A DNA stretch of 64,000 nucleotides, taken from NCBI GenBank assembly GCA_001566295.1, contig KQ964258.1, forward strand, positions 62,001 to 126,000, in the 5' to 3' direction. The notes below the pieces were generated by a model that had not been told where the DNA came from, did not search any database, and saw nothing but the letters and a program-made list of their open reading frames with translations. This stretch comes from Microdochium bolleyi (Eukaryota > Ascomycota > Sordariomycetes > Xylariales > Microdochiaceae). This document shows, one piece after another, positions 11,485 through 23,400 of this stretch. The stretch's first letter is position 1, and each line of letters begins with the position of its first letter. The position numbers and the translations under genes were made by a program.

Positions 11485-13264
11485 TCACCGACTCGAGCGA
11501 TCACTCGAGCTATCGCGCTTCCGCTGCTCAGGGTAGCCCCAGACGTCCTTGTCACGATGGCTCAAGGCGGAGCCCGAGCGGACATCGACCGCCGACTCTG
11601 TGACCACGGTGATCTCCTTGCCGACAACGATATCCTTGTCGCCCATCATAGCCGCCCCGGCGCCCGGGCCGAGCGTCTTGCCACCCCCTTCGAGGAGAAT
11701 GTGCTCATCACTGCCCCACGCGGCGACTGTCGTCGTCGTCGCAGCACCAGCCCCCGCCCCGCCGGACGTCCCATGGCGAGACAGCTGGGTGCCAAACTTG
11801 GAGCGGCTTCCGAGGCCGTAGGCCTTGGAGTGCGGGCCGGTCCGCGGGTTGCTGCTGAGCGGGTAGCTCTTGCCCGACCCTCCGCCCGCACCGCCGTGGG
11901 CGCCGTTCTTGTCGGAGCGCCCGCCGGACCTGCTGAACAAGATGCTGAGCCCCGTGTGGTTGGCCAGCTTGCGCAGCAATGGCTGGATCACGGGGAGGTT
12001 GGTCACGACTACGGACACGAAAATCTCGCGGCACGCCCACTGGCTGCCAGAGACGGCGCCTTCGGGGCCGGCCTGGATGAGAGATGTATGTCAGTCGGGA
12101 CATCCAACTGATGCCGTGGAGGCCTGCTGCTAATGGCTGGCCTGCGCGGGGGCGCTTACTGTGATGATGACGACTGCGCGGATCGTGGCGGCGGTCATGA
12201 CGAAGATGGCGCCGCTGAAGAGGAACATGAGCGTGAGCTTGCGGCGGAGCGAGATGTTGACGCGCCAGAGAAGCTGTTTGGCAGGGGGGATATCTGAGGT
12301 CAGTGTATTGCTCCGTGTACCAAATCCAGAGGTGCAGGTGACCAGATGAAATCAAGTGCTTACAGGAAGAGGAATGGAAAGAAGGTACACGTCTGTGATC
12401 ACGTTGGGCAGATAGACCATGAAGACGTTGAGCTTCGAGTTGGTCGGCTGGCAGAGATCTGGACAGAGGACGATTGGTTAGTTGTTTATCGATCAATAAA
12501 TCAATGCGCGCGCCCCAGTCTTGACGGTCGTCCAAGGTAACTTAAGCGAAGGAGTCGGTCTTACTTCCGGGGTTCGGATGAATCTGCCAGTTACGTGACA
12601 TTGGCTGGCATCCGAGGACGATCGAGAGCCCCACGGCCAGATAGCTTACGCCAATGACGCCGTAAGCCACGAGGACGCGGGTGTTAAGGTTGCTCAGGCG
12701 AGTTCTGTACAGTCATGAAGACGCGTTAGCGGACGATCGTCGCTTGTGACAGCAGCACAGCATGCCGATCTCAGGGTGGCCCAAAGGTCAGTGTGAGAAA
12801 AGCACTTACGTCAACCTCGAGTAAAACACAGTAATGCAGAGCTTCAACACCCACAGCTCCATCGCATAGAACGACCAGCCGATCACCTGGATCTTAGAGC
12901 CCATCTCGCGGTTGTAGGCCTCCTTGGACGTGGGGTCGAGAGCCGCACGTTGCTCATCCGTCATGTAACTGTTCGTGAGACCGTCGTAGTTGGCGCCGAC
13001 GAGATAAGCGAGTGTCGTGACGAGGGAGAATAGTAGCTGTCGGACAAATTTTCAGACTGCGGCCTGTACATAGCACCGAGCAAGACCGGATTCTGTAAGG
13101 GGGGGGGGGGGGGGGGAGAGTTGACCTACGCCAGAGACGGGCATGATGTAGTCGTCCAGCTGGAAGCTGGAGAAGCCGACCTGAGACCATCGGTACCATG
13201 TCCGCACGGCGATTGTGCAGAGTGCGATGGACAGCAAGGTGAAGGACTCCACGATGGCCGACAT
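11485..13264 (-). CDS. Fungal rhodopsin-domain (FRD) membrane protein A
   Basis: Six exons (13264-13130, 13036-12810, 12704-12565, 12458-12364, 12273-12160, 12072-11485) give 432 aa. The first 285 residues are a seven-helix FRD/SAT4-type core with the markers FQLDDYIMPVSG at 34-45, GWSFYAMELWVLKL, TRLSNLNTRV, LCQPTNSKLNVFMVY and VTNLPVIQPLLRKL. A polar tail of about 150 residues is rich in Gly and Ser and carries YPLSSNP (307-313), TTTVAAWGSDEHIL (350-363) and GDKDIVVG (381-388). FRD proteins are sometimes called PTH11-like receptors; no ligand or G-protein link is shown here. The paralogue at 18647-20498 has the same intron positions. The long poly-C/poly-G tract lies in intron 1. Convergent with the P450, 286 bp away. 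Confidence 0.92.
13099..13116 (+). repeat. Mononucleotide G tract (18 G)
   Basis: Uninterrupted run of 18 G (C on the sense strand) within intron 1 of FRD gene A, followed by a decoy ttacag before the true acceptor at about 13037. Using the decoy would shift the reading frame. Confidence 0.9.
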
Positions 13265-16021
13265 GTTGACTCGCTCGACTTGCTGGACGAGTAGGAATGT
13301 TACGGAGCGGGCAGACCCCGCCTAATTGTAGATGTCTTCGACGCTCAGTGCTCTACGGCGGTTAGGATGGCTGTCGGAAGGAAATGCGACAAGAAGTGGA
13401 GGTTGAACTTGAGGGCACGAGTCGCACATATGAACAAGTCCAGGGCTGGAAGTCCTTGTATGCATATGATGCTGGTCTGTGTCCTGCCCGGCGGATAGGA
13501 GGCTCCGCGAGCTCTCCCAGGATCTGCATATGCCGGCGACATCTTGCTCATATTTTCAGGGATCCTTCACGTGAACTAGTGGTGGTCATGGCGTCCAGAC
13601 CCCGATATATAATCAACCTGTCGTCGCTTTTAGACCTTTGATGTTCTCTCCTCCATGGCGAGCATGGGTCTGGTTTCCCTCACACGGTGCAGAGGGTCGG
13701 GGTTTGCAAATAAGCATGGGGGACCTTGCACGCCCGACGGCTGCGTGGAGCAGTCCCTGAGCTAGCAAAGGGGCTCGAGGGGGCTGTTGGTCCTGCATGC
13801 ATGACACTAGAGGTCTAGTTGGAACGAGTAGCGCTGCACAGACACCGTCAACATGACTAGCCAACCTGCCACGCACTCGGTTTCGTTGTTCATTGGGTTC
13901 CCTGCCGTGCCACAGCCGCGAGAAGCGATGTTGTCAAAGCCCGGGCTTCGTCTGCAACTGGTCGCGGTCCGCGGTGCAGCTCTGTTAATTCCCTCGGCAG
14001 GTCCATCAACGGTCAGGGTTCGGTAATTGCTGGTACCTCTGCATAAAGGCCCGATGTTGACATAGTTGGCTTTGACCGCTGGGCCCAGGATAGACTTGAT
14101 TCATCTTCTGAGTATACAACAGGCTTCGCCTCGAACCTGTTCTGACTTGGCTTGGCCCAAGAACTCGCTCAAACGGTCTGCTCCACAAACGACACACTCC
14201 TTCGGACCCGGATCCCGGCAGGTGGCGTTGGGATCTGCGTTGTGGAGAGCAGACGCCGGAGACCCGTCCGCGAATGGGGATGGCCCCGGTCACTCCCTCC
14301 ATGTGTCGATCAGGAGGGCAGACAACAGACTCACGGAGCCCCAGCGAGCCTGTGTTCTTCGATCGTCATCCTTGAAAATCTCTGGACAGGGATAAGCACG
14401 CATGCTCCAGGGGTTCAAGTTATTGTACACGGTTCGCGCGGAGCACCCGACTCGGCATTCTTCGGTGGTAATGATCATCTGTAATGTCACGGTCAGCACT
14501 CATCAACTCTTGTGTAACCGCCTCAAGAGGCAATGCAGACAGCTCCTCGCGCTCCTATCCTACTCCGAGTAAGGTGCACAAAGAACATGCAAGAGAAAAG
14601 GGGGTCGCCATCAGAACAGGAGCCCCCATCCAGGACTCATCTCGTCTGTGCTTGCGGTGGCGTTCTTATATTCCCCAACAGAAGGCGGGTGGCTTTTTTC
14701 TCCGCGCCGGCACCCGGATATGTCCCATACACCGGCGTGGTCCCGGCCCGAACACTGGCAAGGTCACCACCACACGCGAACACTACTGCTAGTGGTGCGC
14801 GGTCAGCGAGACAGGAATGGCTCCAGATTGTTTCAAGGGTGGACGCTCTCTCGGAGGCGATCACGGTGAACCATAAAGGTCAACGACTCTGGCAACTTCT
14901 TTGACGTTTGGGCAGCACGATGACGTGCTGCCTGTCGCTCGGTAGTTCGGGACTGCCTCGTGGCTGAGCGGCAACTACCGAGTTAATGGTGGGTGAACTT
15001 GGCGGCTGGGGAAGCTGAGGAGCTGAGAAGCAAGCAAAATGCAGGTGTCGCTCGATTTGGAAAAGGGGAAGCAAATCATTAACTAGTGGCAGTCTGTGGC
15101 GCCATCCTTCTCTTGATTCGCTGGTGCGTGCGCGTTGCTCTCACGAGTGTTCCCTCGCGGAGTTTTCCGACATGAGCATGGTTCTGGAGTACTCAAAGAG
15201 CACAGAGGATCCTTGTGAATATGAAGTCTTCTCAAACTTCCGTATGTGCGCAAAAACGAGAAATCTCCAGGAGATTACAGATCCATGTATGCCTGGTGTT
15301 AATGTAGGGTTGCGAATGCTCATGTTATTGAAGATCGGCGGTACTGCTGATGATCATACATCCTTCAAGCTGGGTGTATCGTCGCCGGAAGACAAAGGAC
15401 CCTAAATCTCTTTGTTTTGATTTGTGCAAGTCCTAGTATTTTCTCCATATATGAAGTACCGGAGATTTTTCGCTCTAAACAAACAGGTTGGATTTCATAG
15501 CATCATGTTAGCCATGATGTCCGCGCCAAGGTCCCCAACTCAACACAACGGGCATGTGATGGTGGATCAAACAGGTCTGTTCACCAGCACGTGGTGCCAA
15601 CACCGACCTTAGCCAGAGAAAGGGCTTGCGCAGTCGTCATTCACGTCATACCATGCACAGAGATCGGCGCCGGTAGACCGCGTCCAAGCGTTGTGATTTG
15701 CAAGGACTTTGTGGATAACTGACTCGTGTCGGGACGATCGCTACAAGCTTGCCTGGGCAGTGCACAGTCTGGCCAATCGGACAATTTGGAATGTTCCGTG
15801 ACGGATTTCCAAAGCTTCCAGCAGGACGCGAGGGAATTCTTCCATTTTCGACTCAGCCTGGATGTGGTATCGTGGAGCGGTCGCTCCCATTAGCATTGCG
15901 ACATAGACGACGGTCATGACCATCAGTCAGAGCCCCTGATATTTACCTTGAACACACCGAACGACTGAAAGGCATATGAGAAATGCACATTCTTATCAAA
16001 GTGACACGCTACCGAATGGGT
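13265..16021. other. Long gene-free region upstream of FRD gene A
   Basis: 2.76 kb between the start of FRD gene A and the 3' end of the F-box-like gene. All frames are short and unconvincing, including 14484-14792 (+), 14006-14302 (-) and 15741-15923 (-). No terminal inverted repeats or transposase remnants are visible. The part from about 15170 to 15520 is more AT-rich than its surroundings. It is either an extended promoter, a site of lost genes or an unannotated noncoding RNA locus. Confidence 0.5.
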
Positions 16022-17537
16022 TCACCTTGGAGCGTCCCTGTAAGACTGCTTCGCCGCCTCTTCCTTATACCACTCATCCCACCACAATTGGATCTGGCCA
16101 TCCGCATACCGCCAGGATTCAGGCATCTCGACGTCATCTGGGACGCCAGCCATCATGCTATCAATGATATCGCTCGCAACGTTTATTGGCACCTGCTCGT
16201 GGCCGGCCTTGCACATTTCCACATACGCCCAGCGCCGTAGCCTATCGGAGAGGAACGAGCGCCAGAGCGGCGAGCCGGTCAAACACCGTCCAGATAGTGC
16301 CGGCGAGCTGAGTTCCTGCGCCAAAATCAGCGGGGTGAAGCTGTCAAGCTCGAGAAGATTCATCTGGTGGCCGCGAGCTCGGGAGGGGCGGCGGCCGCCA
16401 AATCGATCCTTGGAGACATGGAACTGGTGGTTTTCCACTTCGAATGACTCTGCAAGGGGTCCAGAGATATTATCACCTAGAGGAACGACAAGGGTCTGTC
16501 CGTCCCCTACTCGGCGAGGCCCGCTGGCGCGGGAAACGAGCGATGGGCTGTGGTCCGGCCAGAGCACATTCTCTGTGCCCCAGCCGAGAATGTGTTCGAT
16601 CTCGCGAAGTGCTGTGCCGACGCTTTCGCTCATGATTTGCAAGGGTAGCACCTTATGGTGGACAAACGTGAGCCGGGGAAACATGCAGTACGCCTTGTCT
16701 CCAGACACGAAGTTGATGCAAGCAGTTGTCTGGGCGCTCAGCAGTACTGCGAGTAGGGGCGGGCGTGCTGTGACGTGGAGGCGTATTTCTCGTGCCTGGC
16801 GCCGCCAGACGAGCTGCTTCGCATCCTGAAAGCTACTGTGAGCAATATTGTCAAGAGAAAACGGTGGCGATGCATGCAGGCAAGGCCCTTACCCTGTCGT
16901 GCCCAGAGTCGGCAGTCAGAGGAGCGTACTGTTCATACAGTAAGACGCTCTCCAACGACTCTGCCTGCGGTCTGGTCTCAACATAGACGTCCAGGCTACG
17001 CGCCTCGCTTTGGCTCCTCTGGAAGGCGAAGAAGCTGAGAAGACAAGATCCTGCGATGATGGCACCCTCATCGAATAGTCGCTGCCGAAAGTAGCGAGGA
17101 TCGGTTACGAACCGCCGTAGCCAGACGTCACCGCTCCAGAAGCGACTTGAGACGTAATGGTCAAGATTTCGGAGTGACCTGCTGACCCTGCGAAGAGTGA
17201 TGTAGTCGGCCACAGAGAGGTGACAGAAGACGCAGTCGAGGATGGGATAGTATCTGCCGCTGCTGAACAGCTGTGTCCAGTCTGGACTCGGCGATGAATC
17301 TGACTCGGCGGGCATTGCAGTGGCCTGGGATGACACGACAAGTGCCTCGACAAGATCTCGTGTTGGGGCGCACGGGGCGTCACGATGCTGCGATGTAGGG
17401 CGTGAGCCTGAGCCGGTGGTTGAGGATAGAACGGTGCAGTCGTAGGGTGGAGGAGCAGTGGCCCGGTGCCGGGAGCACAGTGAGGACAGTGCTCCTGGCA
17501 CTGTTGGTGCCTGAGGCACTTGCGCCTGTTGGTGCAT
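16022..17537 (-). CDS. F-box-like protein
   Basis: Two exons: 17537 (or 17315)-16893 and 16825-16022. The intron 16892-16826 starts gtaagg and ends ttgctcacagtagctttcag; the second AG keeps the frame. The product is 482 aa from 17537 or 408 aa from 17315. Starting at 17315 gives the cleaner N-terminus (MPAESDSSP); the longer start adds a low-complexity leader. The segment PILDCVFCHLSVADYITLRRVSR resembles an F-box: a hydrophobic start, a turn, then a Arg-rich helix. The remainder lacks obvious leucine-rich or WD repeats. It contains REIRLHVTARPPLLAVLL, ACINFVSGDKAYC and a charged C-terminus ending near DAPR. A substrate-receptor role in SCF ubiquitin ligases is inferred only from the F-box. 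Divergent from the DUF4396 gene. Confidence 0.7.
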
Positions 17538-17621
17538 CAATCAACCTTGAGATACCCGTGGACCGGAGCACCTCCACCACAGCGGACACAACATCAAAGC
17601 ATCCGACCGTCAGATATCGAC

Positions 17622-18349
17622 ATGCTCACACGGCGAGTCTGCCAGCCGGCCTGGGGCGCATTCGGCGGCGCCAGGCCGGCGTCCATACCAGCCCTGCGCG
17701 TCAGCAGACGACACTCGTGCAACAAGACCATCTCGGCGTCCCCGGCACACAGCAATGCTTCATCATGCCACAAGTCGACTGCGACAGGTCCAGCATCGCC
17801 ACCGGTGCCCCCAATGACACAGTTCTCTTTCTGGACGCTCCGCACAGCATGGTCACGCGCATCTGTAAACACCCTGCGCTGTCTCGTCGGCTGTACTGCC
17901 GGCGACTTCTCGGCCATGTGGACGCTGCAGAGTGTATATCCAGATCTCGGCGTCGGGACGATAATGGCAGCTTCCAGTAAGACCTCAAACTTCCACAATG
18001 TGCTCCTCTTGGCGGCATTGCACATGTACCTGCTGACACGCTCCGATGTCACCTAGTGGCCGCCGGCATTGCCTCGTCCATGACCCTCGAGACGGTCCTC
18101 CTCCACTCTGGCAAGGACAAACTCGCATGGGCCGTCGCCTTCAGGACGGCAGCAGGCATGAGCTTCATCTCCATGCTCACAATGGAGGCTGCCGAGAACG
18201 CCGTCGACTACCACCTCACCGGCGGCGTCGTGGCATTTGACGACCCCAGCTTCTGGCTCGCCTCCGTGGCGGCCGTAGCCGCTGGCTTCCTGGCGCCGCT
18301 GCCGTATAACTACTTCCGGCTGAGGAAGTATAGCAAGGCATGCCACTGA
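17622..18349 (+). CDS. DUF4396 membrane protein
   Basis: Two exons, 17622-17976 and 18057-18349, give 215 aa. The intron 17977-18056 starts gtaaga, has a gctgac branch site about 25 nt before its ctag end, and removes a stop at 18054. The join reads GVGTIMAAS then MAAGIASSMTLETVLL. Hydrophobic segments lie at about 110-130 and 170-200, with the conserved-looking stretch AGMSFISMLTMEAAENAVDY and the end APLPYNYFRLRKYSKACH, which I recognise as the fungal form of DUF4396. The Cys-rich N-terminal third (residues 1-90) is poorly conserved and the start is the first in-frame ATG. Function is unknown; bacterial relatives are small integral membrane proteins, some linked to metal or copper contexts. 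Confidence 0.72.
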
Positions 18350-18646
18350 GCTGCAATGAAAGCAGACAACTGTGGTGGGATGGATTTCCAATTTGACAGA
18401 CTGCCAAATCGAACCACAAAAGCGTGGCATGAATCTTACAACTTCGGCTGGCTGTGTACAAATCTCCCCTCTTTAGAGATGGCCGGGTTCCCATGTCATC
18501 TTCGCAGTCCTGCCATAGCCTGTCCGAGGGTTCATCCACCCTCGATGTTGGGAGAACCACACTATTGTAAGATTATACGCTATCGTAGTTATAGAGCACA
18601 CGGGCCCGCAAGAACATATACCAATCTCAACCCTCGACGAACGGCC
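18350..18646. other. Convergent 3' intergenic region
   Basis: About 300 bp between the ends of the DUF4396 gene (plus) and FRD gene B (minus). It should hold both 3' UTRs. Only an AT-rich stretch near 18560-18595 stands out. Confidence 0.55.
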
Positions 18647-20498
18647 TCATCGCCCCCCAAAGTGCTCCATGTACCGCCCCGCCGGCATCGCGCCATCCAT
18701 CGACATGCTCGACCTGCTGTCCGGCCTCGCCGGCTCCTTGACGGCGCGCACCTCCGTGCCGACCACAATGCTCTTGTCCCCCGCGGCAACAGAGGCGCTG
18801 CGGCTCGATACCGTCGCCGCGCCCTTCTCGCCCCTGCTGCTGCTGTCGTCCATCAGGATGTGCTCGTCGCTGTCCCACGCCGCCACGGTCGTCATGTTCT
18901 TGCCGCCACCGCCGTCAGTGCCCTGCTCGCCAAAGGCATGGCCGTGCCTCATTCCATCCCCAACATCGCCGCCGCCGCGCGACGCTCCGAACGCGGTAGA
19001 GTGGTGGCCCGGGTTGCTGCTGAGCGGGTAGCTCCTGCCGACCCCCGAGGCGCCGCCGCCGCCTCCGCCGCCGCCGCCGCGCTTTCCGGAGTTACCGGAG
19101 CTGCTGAAGAGCATACTGAGCCCGGTCTTGTTGGCGAGGCTGCGCAGCAGGGGCTGCACGATGGGCAGGTTGGTGACGACGACTGAGACGAAGATCTCCC
19201 GGCAGGCCCACTGGGCAGCGGCGAGGGCTCCCTCCGCGCCGGCCTGTTGTGGTTGGGAAGAAGATGTCAGAAGTTGCGTTGCTGCATAGAATATGGGCGT
19301 GTCTGTCGAATTTGCTTTGGGGTGTAGGGTGTTCAACCGAGCAATGACTTACCGTCATAATTGCGACGACACGGATCGTGGCAGCCGTGATGACGAAGAT
19401 GGCTCCGCCGAAGAGCAACGAGAGGGTTATCTTTCGGCGAAGAGAAATGCTGACTTGCCAGAGAAGCTATTCGTATAGAAAGTACATGTTAGCTGGGTGC
19501 GTCCTGCTGTGGCCCTCCTTTGTTGTCGGCTTCGCCATTCGTCTGAACATAGTGTTCACAGGTGTCGAGACCTGTCACATGGCGAGGGCAGACGAGATTG
19601 CTTACCGGCATCGGGATTGACAACAGATACAAATCCGTGACGACGTTGAACGAGTAGACCATGAGGACATTGACGGGCGAGTTTGTCGGTTGACACAGAG
19701 CTGAGAGGATCATACGTAGTCAGCGTTCGAATTCCCACAAACAGGTATGGTGTGCCGTGACTCAAGATGCTGGGACTCAAGAAAGGAACTCACGCCCAGG
19801 ATTTGGGTTTATCTGCCAGTTCTTCTGGAAAGGCTGGCAGCCTAGCAAGATCGACAGCGCCACGATGACATAGCTGACGCCGATGATGATGTATGCAAAC
19901 TTGACGCGTCGCTCGAGGTTGCTTAGACGGACCCTATATTATCCACGAGCATTAGCACACCACAATCCTACGTTGTTTGTATGTGGGCAAGAGAGCCCAG
20001 TCGCAACCCCGATCAACCTACGTCAACCTCGAGTAGAACGCCGTGATGCACAGCTTCAGCACCCAGAGCTCCATCGTGTATAACGACCACCCGATGACCT
20101 GGATCTTGGACCCTTGGATCCGGAAAGACGCCTCGACAGAGTTCGGGTCCAGCGCCGCGCGCTCGCCATCCGTCATGTAGCTGTTTGTCAGGCCCTGGTA
20201 GTTCGCGCCGACCATGTACGCCAGCGAGGTGACGATCGCGAAGAGAGCCTGGAGGTCACACACAATTACATGTCAGCAACGGATAAATTCTTATTACACA
20301 AATCATAAAATAGTTCATCCGTGGCTGGAAGCAGGCACAGCAGCGCAGACACAAGAATGAACTCACCCCCGAAAGCGGCATGACGTAGTCGTCGAGCTGG
20401 AACCCGCCGAATCCGACGAGGTGCCAGCGGTGCCATGTCCGGACGCAGATGATGGCCAGCGACAGCGACAGCAGCGTGAAGGCCTCGGCGGTCGACAT
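18647..20498 (-). CDS. Fungal rhodopsin-domain (FRD) membrane protein B
   Basis: Six exons (20498-20367, 20248-20022, 19933-19794, 19700-19606, 19466-19353, 19243-18647) give 434 aa. Internal exon lengths 227, 140, 95 and 114 nt and all intron phases equal those of FRD gene A; only the first exon is one codon shorter. Core markers match: FQLDDYVMPLSG, GWSLYTMELWVLKL, VRLSNLERRV, LCQPTNSPVNVLMVY and VTNLPIVQPLLRSL. The cytosolic tail begins at about 285 with a poly-Gly run (coded by a CCG repeat on the plus strand) and keeps YPLSSNP (308-314), TTVAAWDSDEHIL (354-366) and GDKSIVVG (391-398). The remaining tail sequence has diverged. Role is unknown; a receptor-like or sensory role is an inference from the family. 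Confidence 0.92.
19050..19082 (+). repeat. CCG/GCC trinucleotide repeat, coding
   Basis: Near-perfect CCG-type repeat that encodes a run of Gly in the tail of FRD protein B on the minus strand. The matching position in protein A has a shorter Gly-rich stretch. Confidence 0.85.
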
Positions 20499-23400
20499 TG
20501 CGAGAGCTTGGGTGACTGTTGTCGTCGTCGTAGTCTCGTGGTCGTGATCGTGAACTCATAGACGAGACTGGACCTCGGCGTCCGAAAAGAAGGACGAAGT
20601 GAAGCAGCGTTTATCAGCCACGCCGGGAGGGCAAAAGGCCACCCCCTGCCAGCAGGGGTGTTGCAAGACTGAAGATTGGCAACCAAGGACAAGAGCGCTG
20701 TGACAGGTCGTAAAGCCGACGTGTGAGCTGCACATCCACGACTCGTAGGCTCACAGCCAGGATCCAGGCCAGACGACTGCCGTGCGACCCCCCGGCATAT
20801 GGACCTCGGCGGCAGCAGTGCCCTCCATCCGCCGGCTCCGCCATCGCAAGCAACAACCTCCCTGTTCCATGGAGGGCGGAGGCCTGACTCGGAACCCCTG
20901 CCCGGGCCCGCCTGCTAGCAGTAGATCGACAGCGGGAGCTTGGCGCCACAGATACGATATTGGCAGCGACGTACTCCCTACACTGCAGGGCTCCTCGTGG
21001 CACGCGTTGCAGAACTGCCACTTCGGCCGTCAGCTTTCAAATAACTACGCTATATATCCTAGGTCTTATGCCGATCGCAAAACCATTGGCGCCCCTTAGC
21101 GTGGACGGCTGGGAGCGCTAGTGCATCCCCGATCCCCCCCTGATCACGACAGTTCTACCCGTTGTCCCCGCGGTGACGCTACGCCTGACCAGGCATGAGG
21201 AGGCCCAGTCCTGAGAGACCTGGAGGACGGCACATGAGCGATATCCTGGTCCGTATCCGTACTCTTGTGTACCACAGTGTGCAGGCTCTGGCACGAGCTC
21301 TCTCTCTCTCTCCCTCTCTCGGGGATCAGCGGCAGCGCTGGCTGTGATGTCCGATGTCATGCATGAGCAAACTCTAATCTGGCAGGTCGTCCGCCGTTGC
21401 GCCGTTGGAGGTCAAGAGATGATGAAAGTGAGGCAAGGAATCACAGCTGGCCGGCTTGATTACATATCCTTGATGACGAGCCGCCAGCCGCGACACAGCT
21501 TTCGCACCCGGGGCTAGGGCGGGATCCGACTGGCCGCAGGATCTCGCGGGGATGACATGCCTGAAACCAGATATCCCCATCGGGCGGCGACGCCACGAGT
21601 CGGCCGGTTGCCGACTGGTCCTTGCGAGTTCAGGATCTTTGCTTATTCTCATACCCCCAGGAAAGGATGACGATGATGGTATCTCTGTGGAGGAAGAAGG
21701 TGCTTGCTCAGCCATATGCCGCGCCACACACAGGCACAGGTAAACCATACATACATTCCGGTACTCTCCTAACTGCAGGCTTTCGCGCTGCGCTTCGTCA
21801 AGCCATCACAGCAGCGTCCCTGAAACAATGGCGCCAGCTTCCTGGGCAACAGCAAGGGAGCCATGCACTTCCTGCTGCCTTTAGCGCGGCTTTCCCGCGA
21901 CTCCTGTTCTCCAAAGGCCCGCTTCTATACCAAGCTTCGAGTTCCCGGCGAGGCGACGCAGGAACCACCATCGAGCAGGACCCACGATCCTGCTGCACCC
22001 TTCTAGAGCGCCAAAGGATCCCGGAAAAGCAATGTGCGGAAGCACATACCTTTATGTATGGAAGGATTGCGGAGTACGGAGCCAACTTCGAATAAAGTCT
22101 ATCACGAGTCACAAACCACGTACGTGCAGCTCTCGGGATGCTGCGCCTTTTTGCACTTGGCGATCATCCCTCACCTCACGGTTCCGGGTCAGACTATTCC
22201 CCTGCCGCTGGGAGTCTCCTCCCTCAATGAATGCAGAATAGAAGAGCAATTCGCAGGAACAGTAGTACATGTCACATACTCACAGTCGTTCGAAAAGAGA
22301 ATGGCGGCCAGAACAAATACGCATGTTGTCCCTGGGGACTTGGCATGTATGCTCACTCAATCATTCCTCAGCAAGCAAGCATGTAATCGACCGGTCGAAA
22401 GATTAAATGCTGAAGGCAAAATAGAGAATGTCTGCGTGTCGGATGGGCTGAGCGTGTCGGGATGAAGTCACAGCACAGGACCTGGAACCACCTTCATCAT
22501 GAACGCTCGTCTCGGGTGTTTGCTTTTCATGTCACACCTCTCCGGAGCCCGACAAGCAAGGTCAAGCATCCAGTGAGAAGAGAAAAGTCAAGACTCGGGG
22601 GCGGCCCCCGGGGGGACACAGCGCATAGGAAAGGACAAGAGCGTGGGTGCCACAGCGTAACGTATGGCACGCCGTTGCTCCATCCTCCCCAGCCGAGCAG
22701 GCTGTCGATCCGAGGCTAAGTTGGTGTGCGAGCTTTGGAGCTGCGCCTGAAACCTGAATTTATGTCGAGAAGTTATTGTGTATCTCGGAGCCTGCTGCGC
22801 GCCCGAGCCGTTCCGGGAACCTGAGTGAGACAAACGTTAGCAGAACAGCAAGAGAGGACCGTGAAGTTCCTCTCTGTATCAAAAATGGGTCACTGAGCCA
22901 AGACACTGGAGAGAGTCCAGTATTGCAAGATCTCTCCCCGACCGAGCGAACGAGTTGAAGAACGGAAATGAGGAAGAGAATGACGGAAGACGCAATGCTG
23001 AGACGTGTCGCTAGCGTGTTATGAATTGATCCTTTGCCACTTGACGACAAACAACCAAGACAAGAAACGGACTTGTGCAGGGAGCGTGCTCGAAAAGGGT
23101 CCGGACATAATAAAAAATAGTGCGCGAGGACAAAACCAGTGCCGGCACGACTGGTTGATCCGGTGGTCGACACTGATGTCGTCCTCGTGGACCAAGACAT
23201 CTAAGGTACAGGTGAGCCAGCATCCCTCACCAGGCATGAGGATGCGCGCGGCAATGCGGACAGGAGAAAGACCGTATGAGCATGGGTATCTCGTCGAGCT
23301 GTGTTCCGAAAAATGACTCCGTAAACGCCGCCAGGTACTTTTCGGCTCGTGATAACCTCAAAACAATGCTGCTCCGTCATTAGATTCGTAGTCCGTGCTG

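Noticed and set aside
15741..15923. 60-codon minus-strand frame that could be a gene remnant
   Set aside because: Too short, no recognised homology, and no continuation in neighbouring frames.
22760..23200. 146-codon minus-strand frame in the gap upstream of FRD gene B
   Set aside because: Has one hydrophobic stretch but no family resemblance or conserved-looking features; length is within chance for GC-rich DNA.
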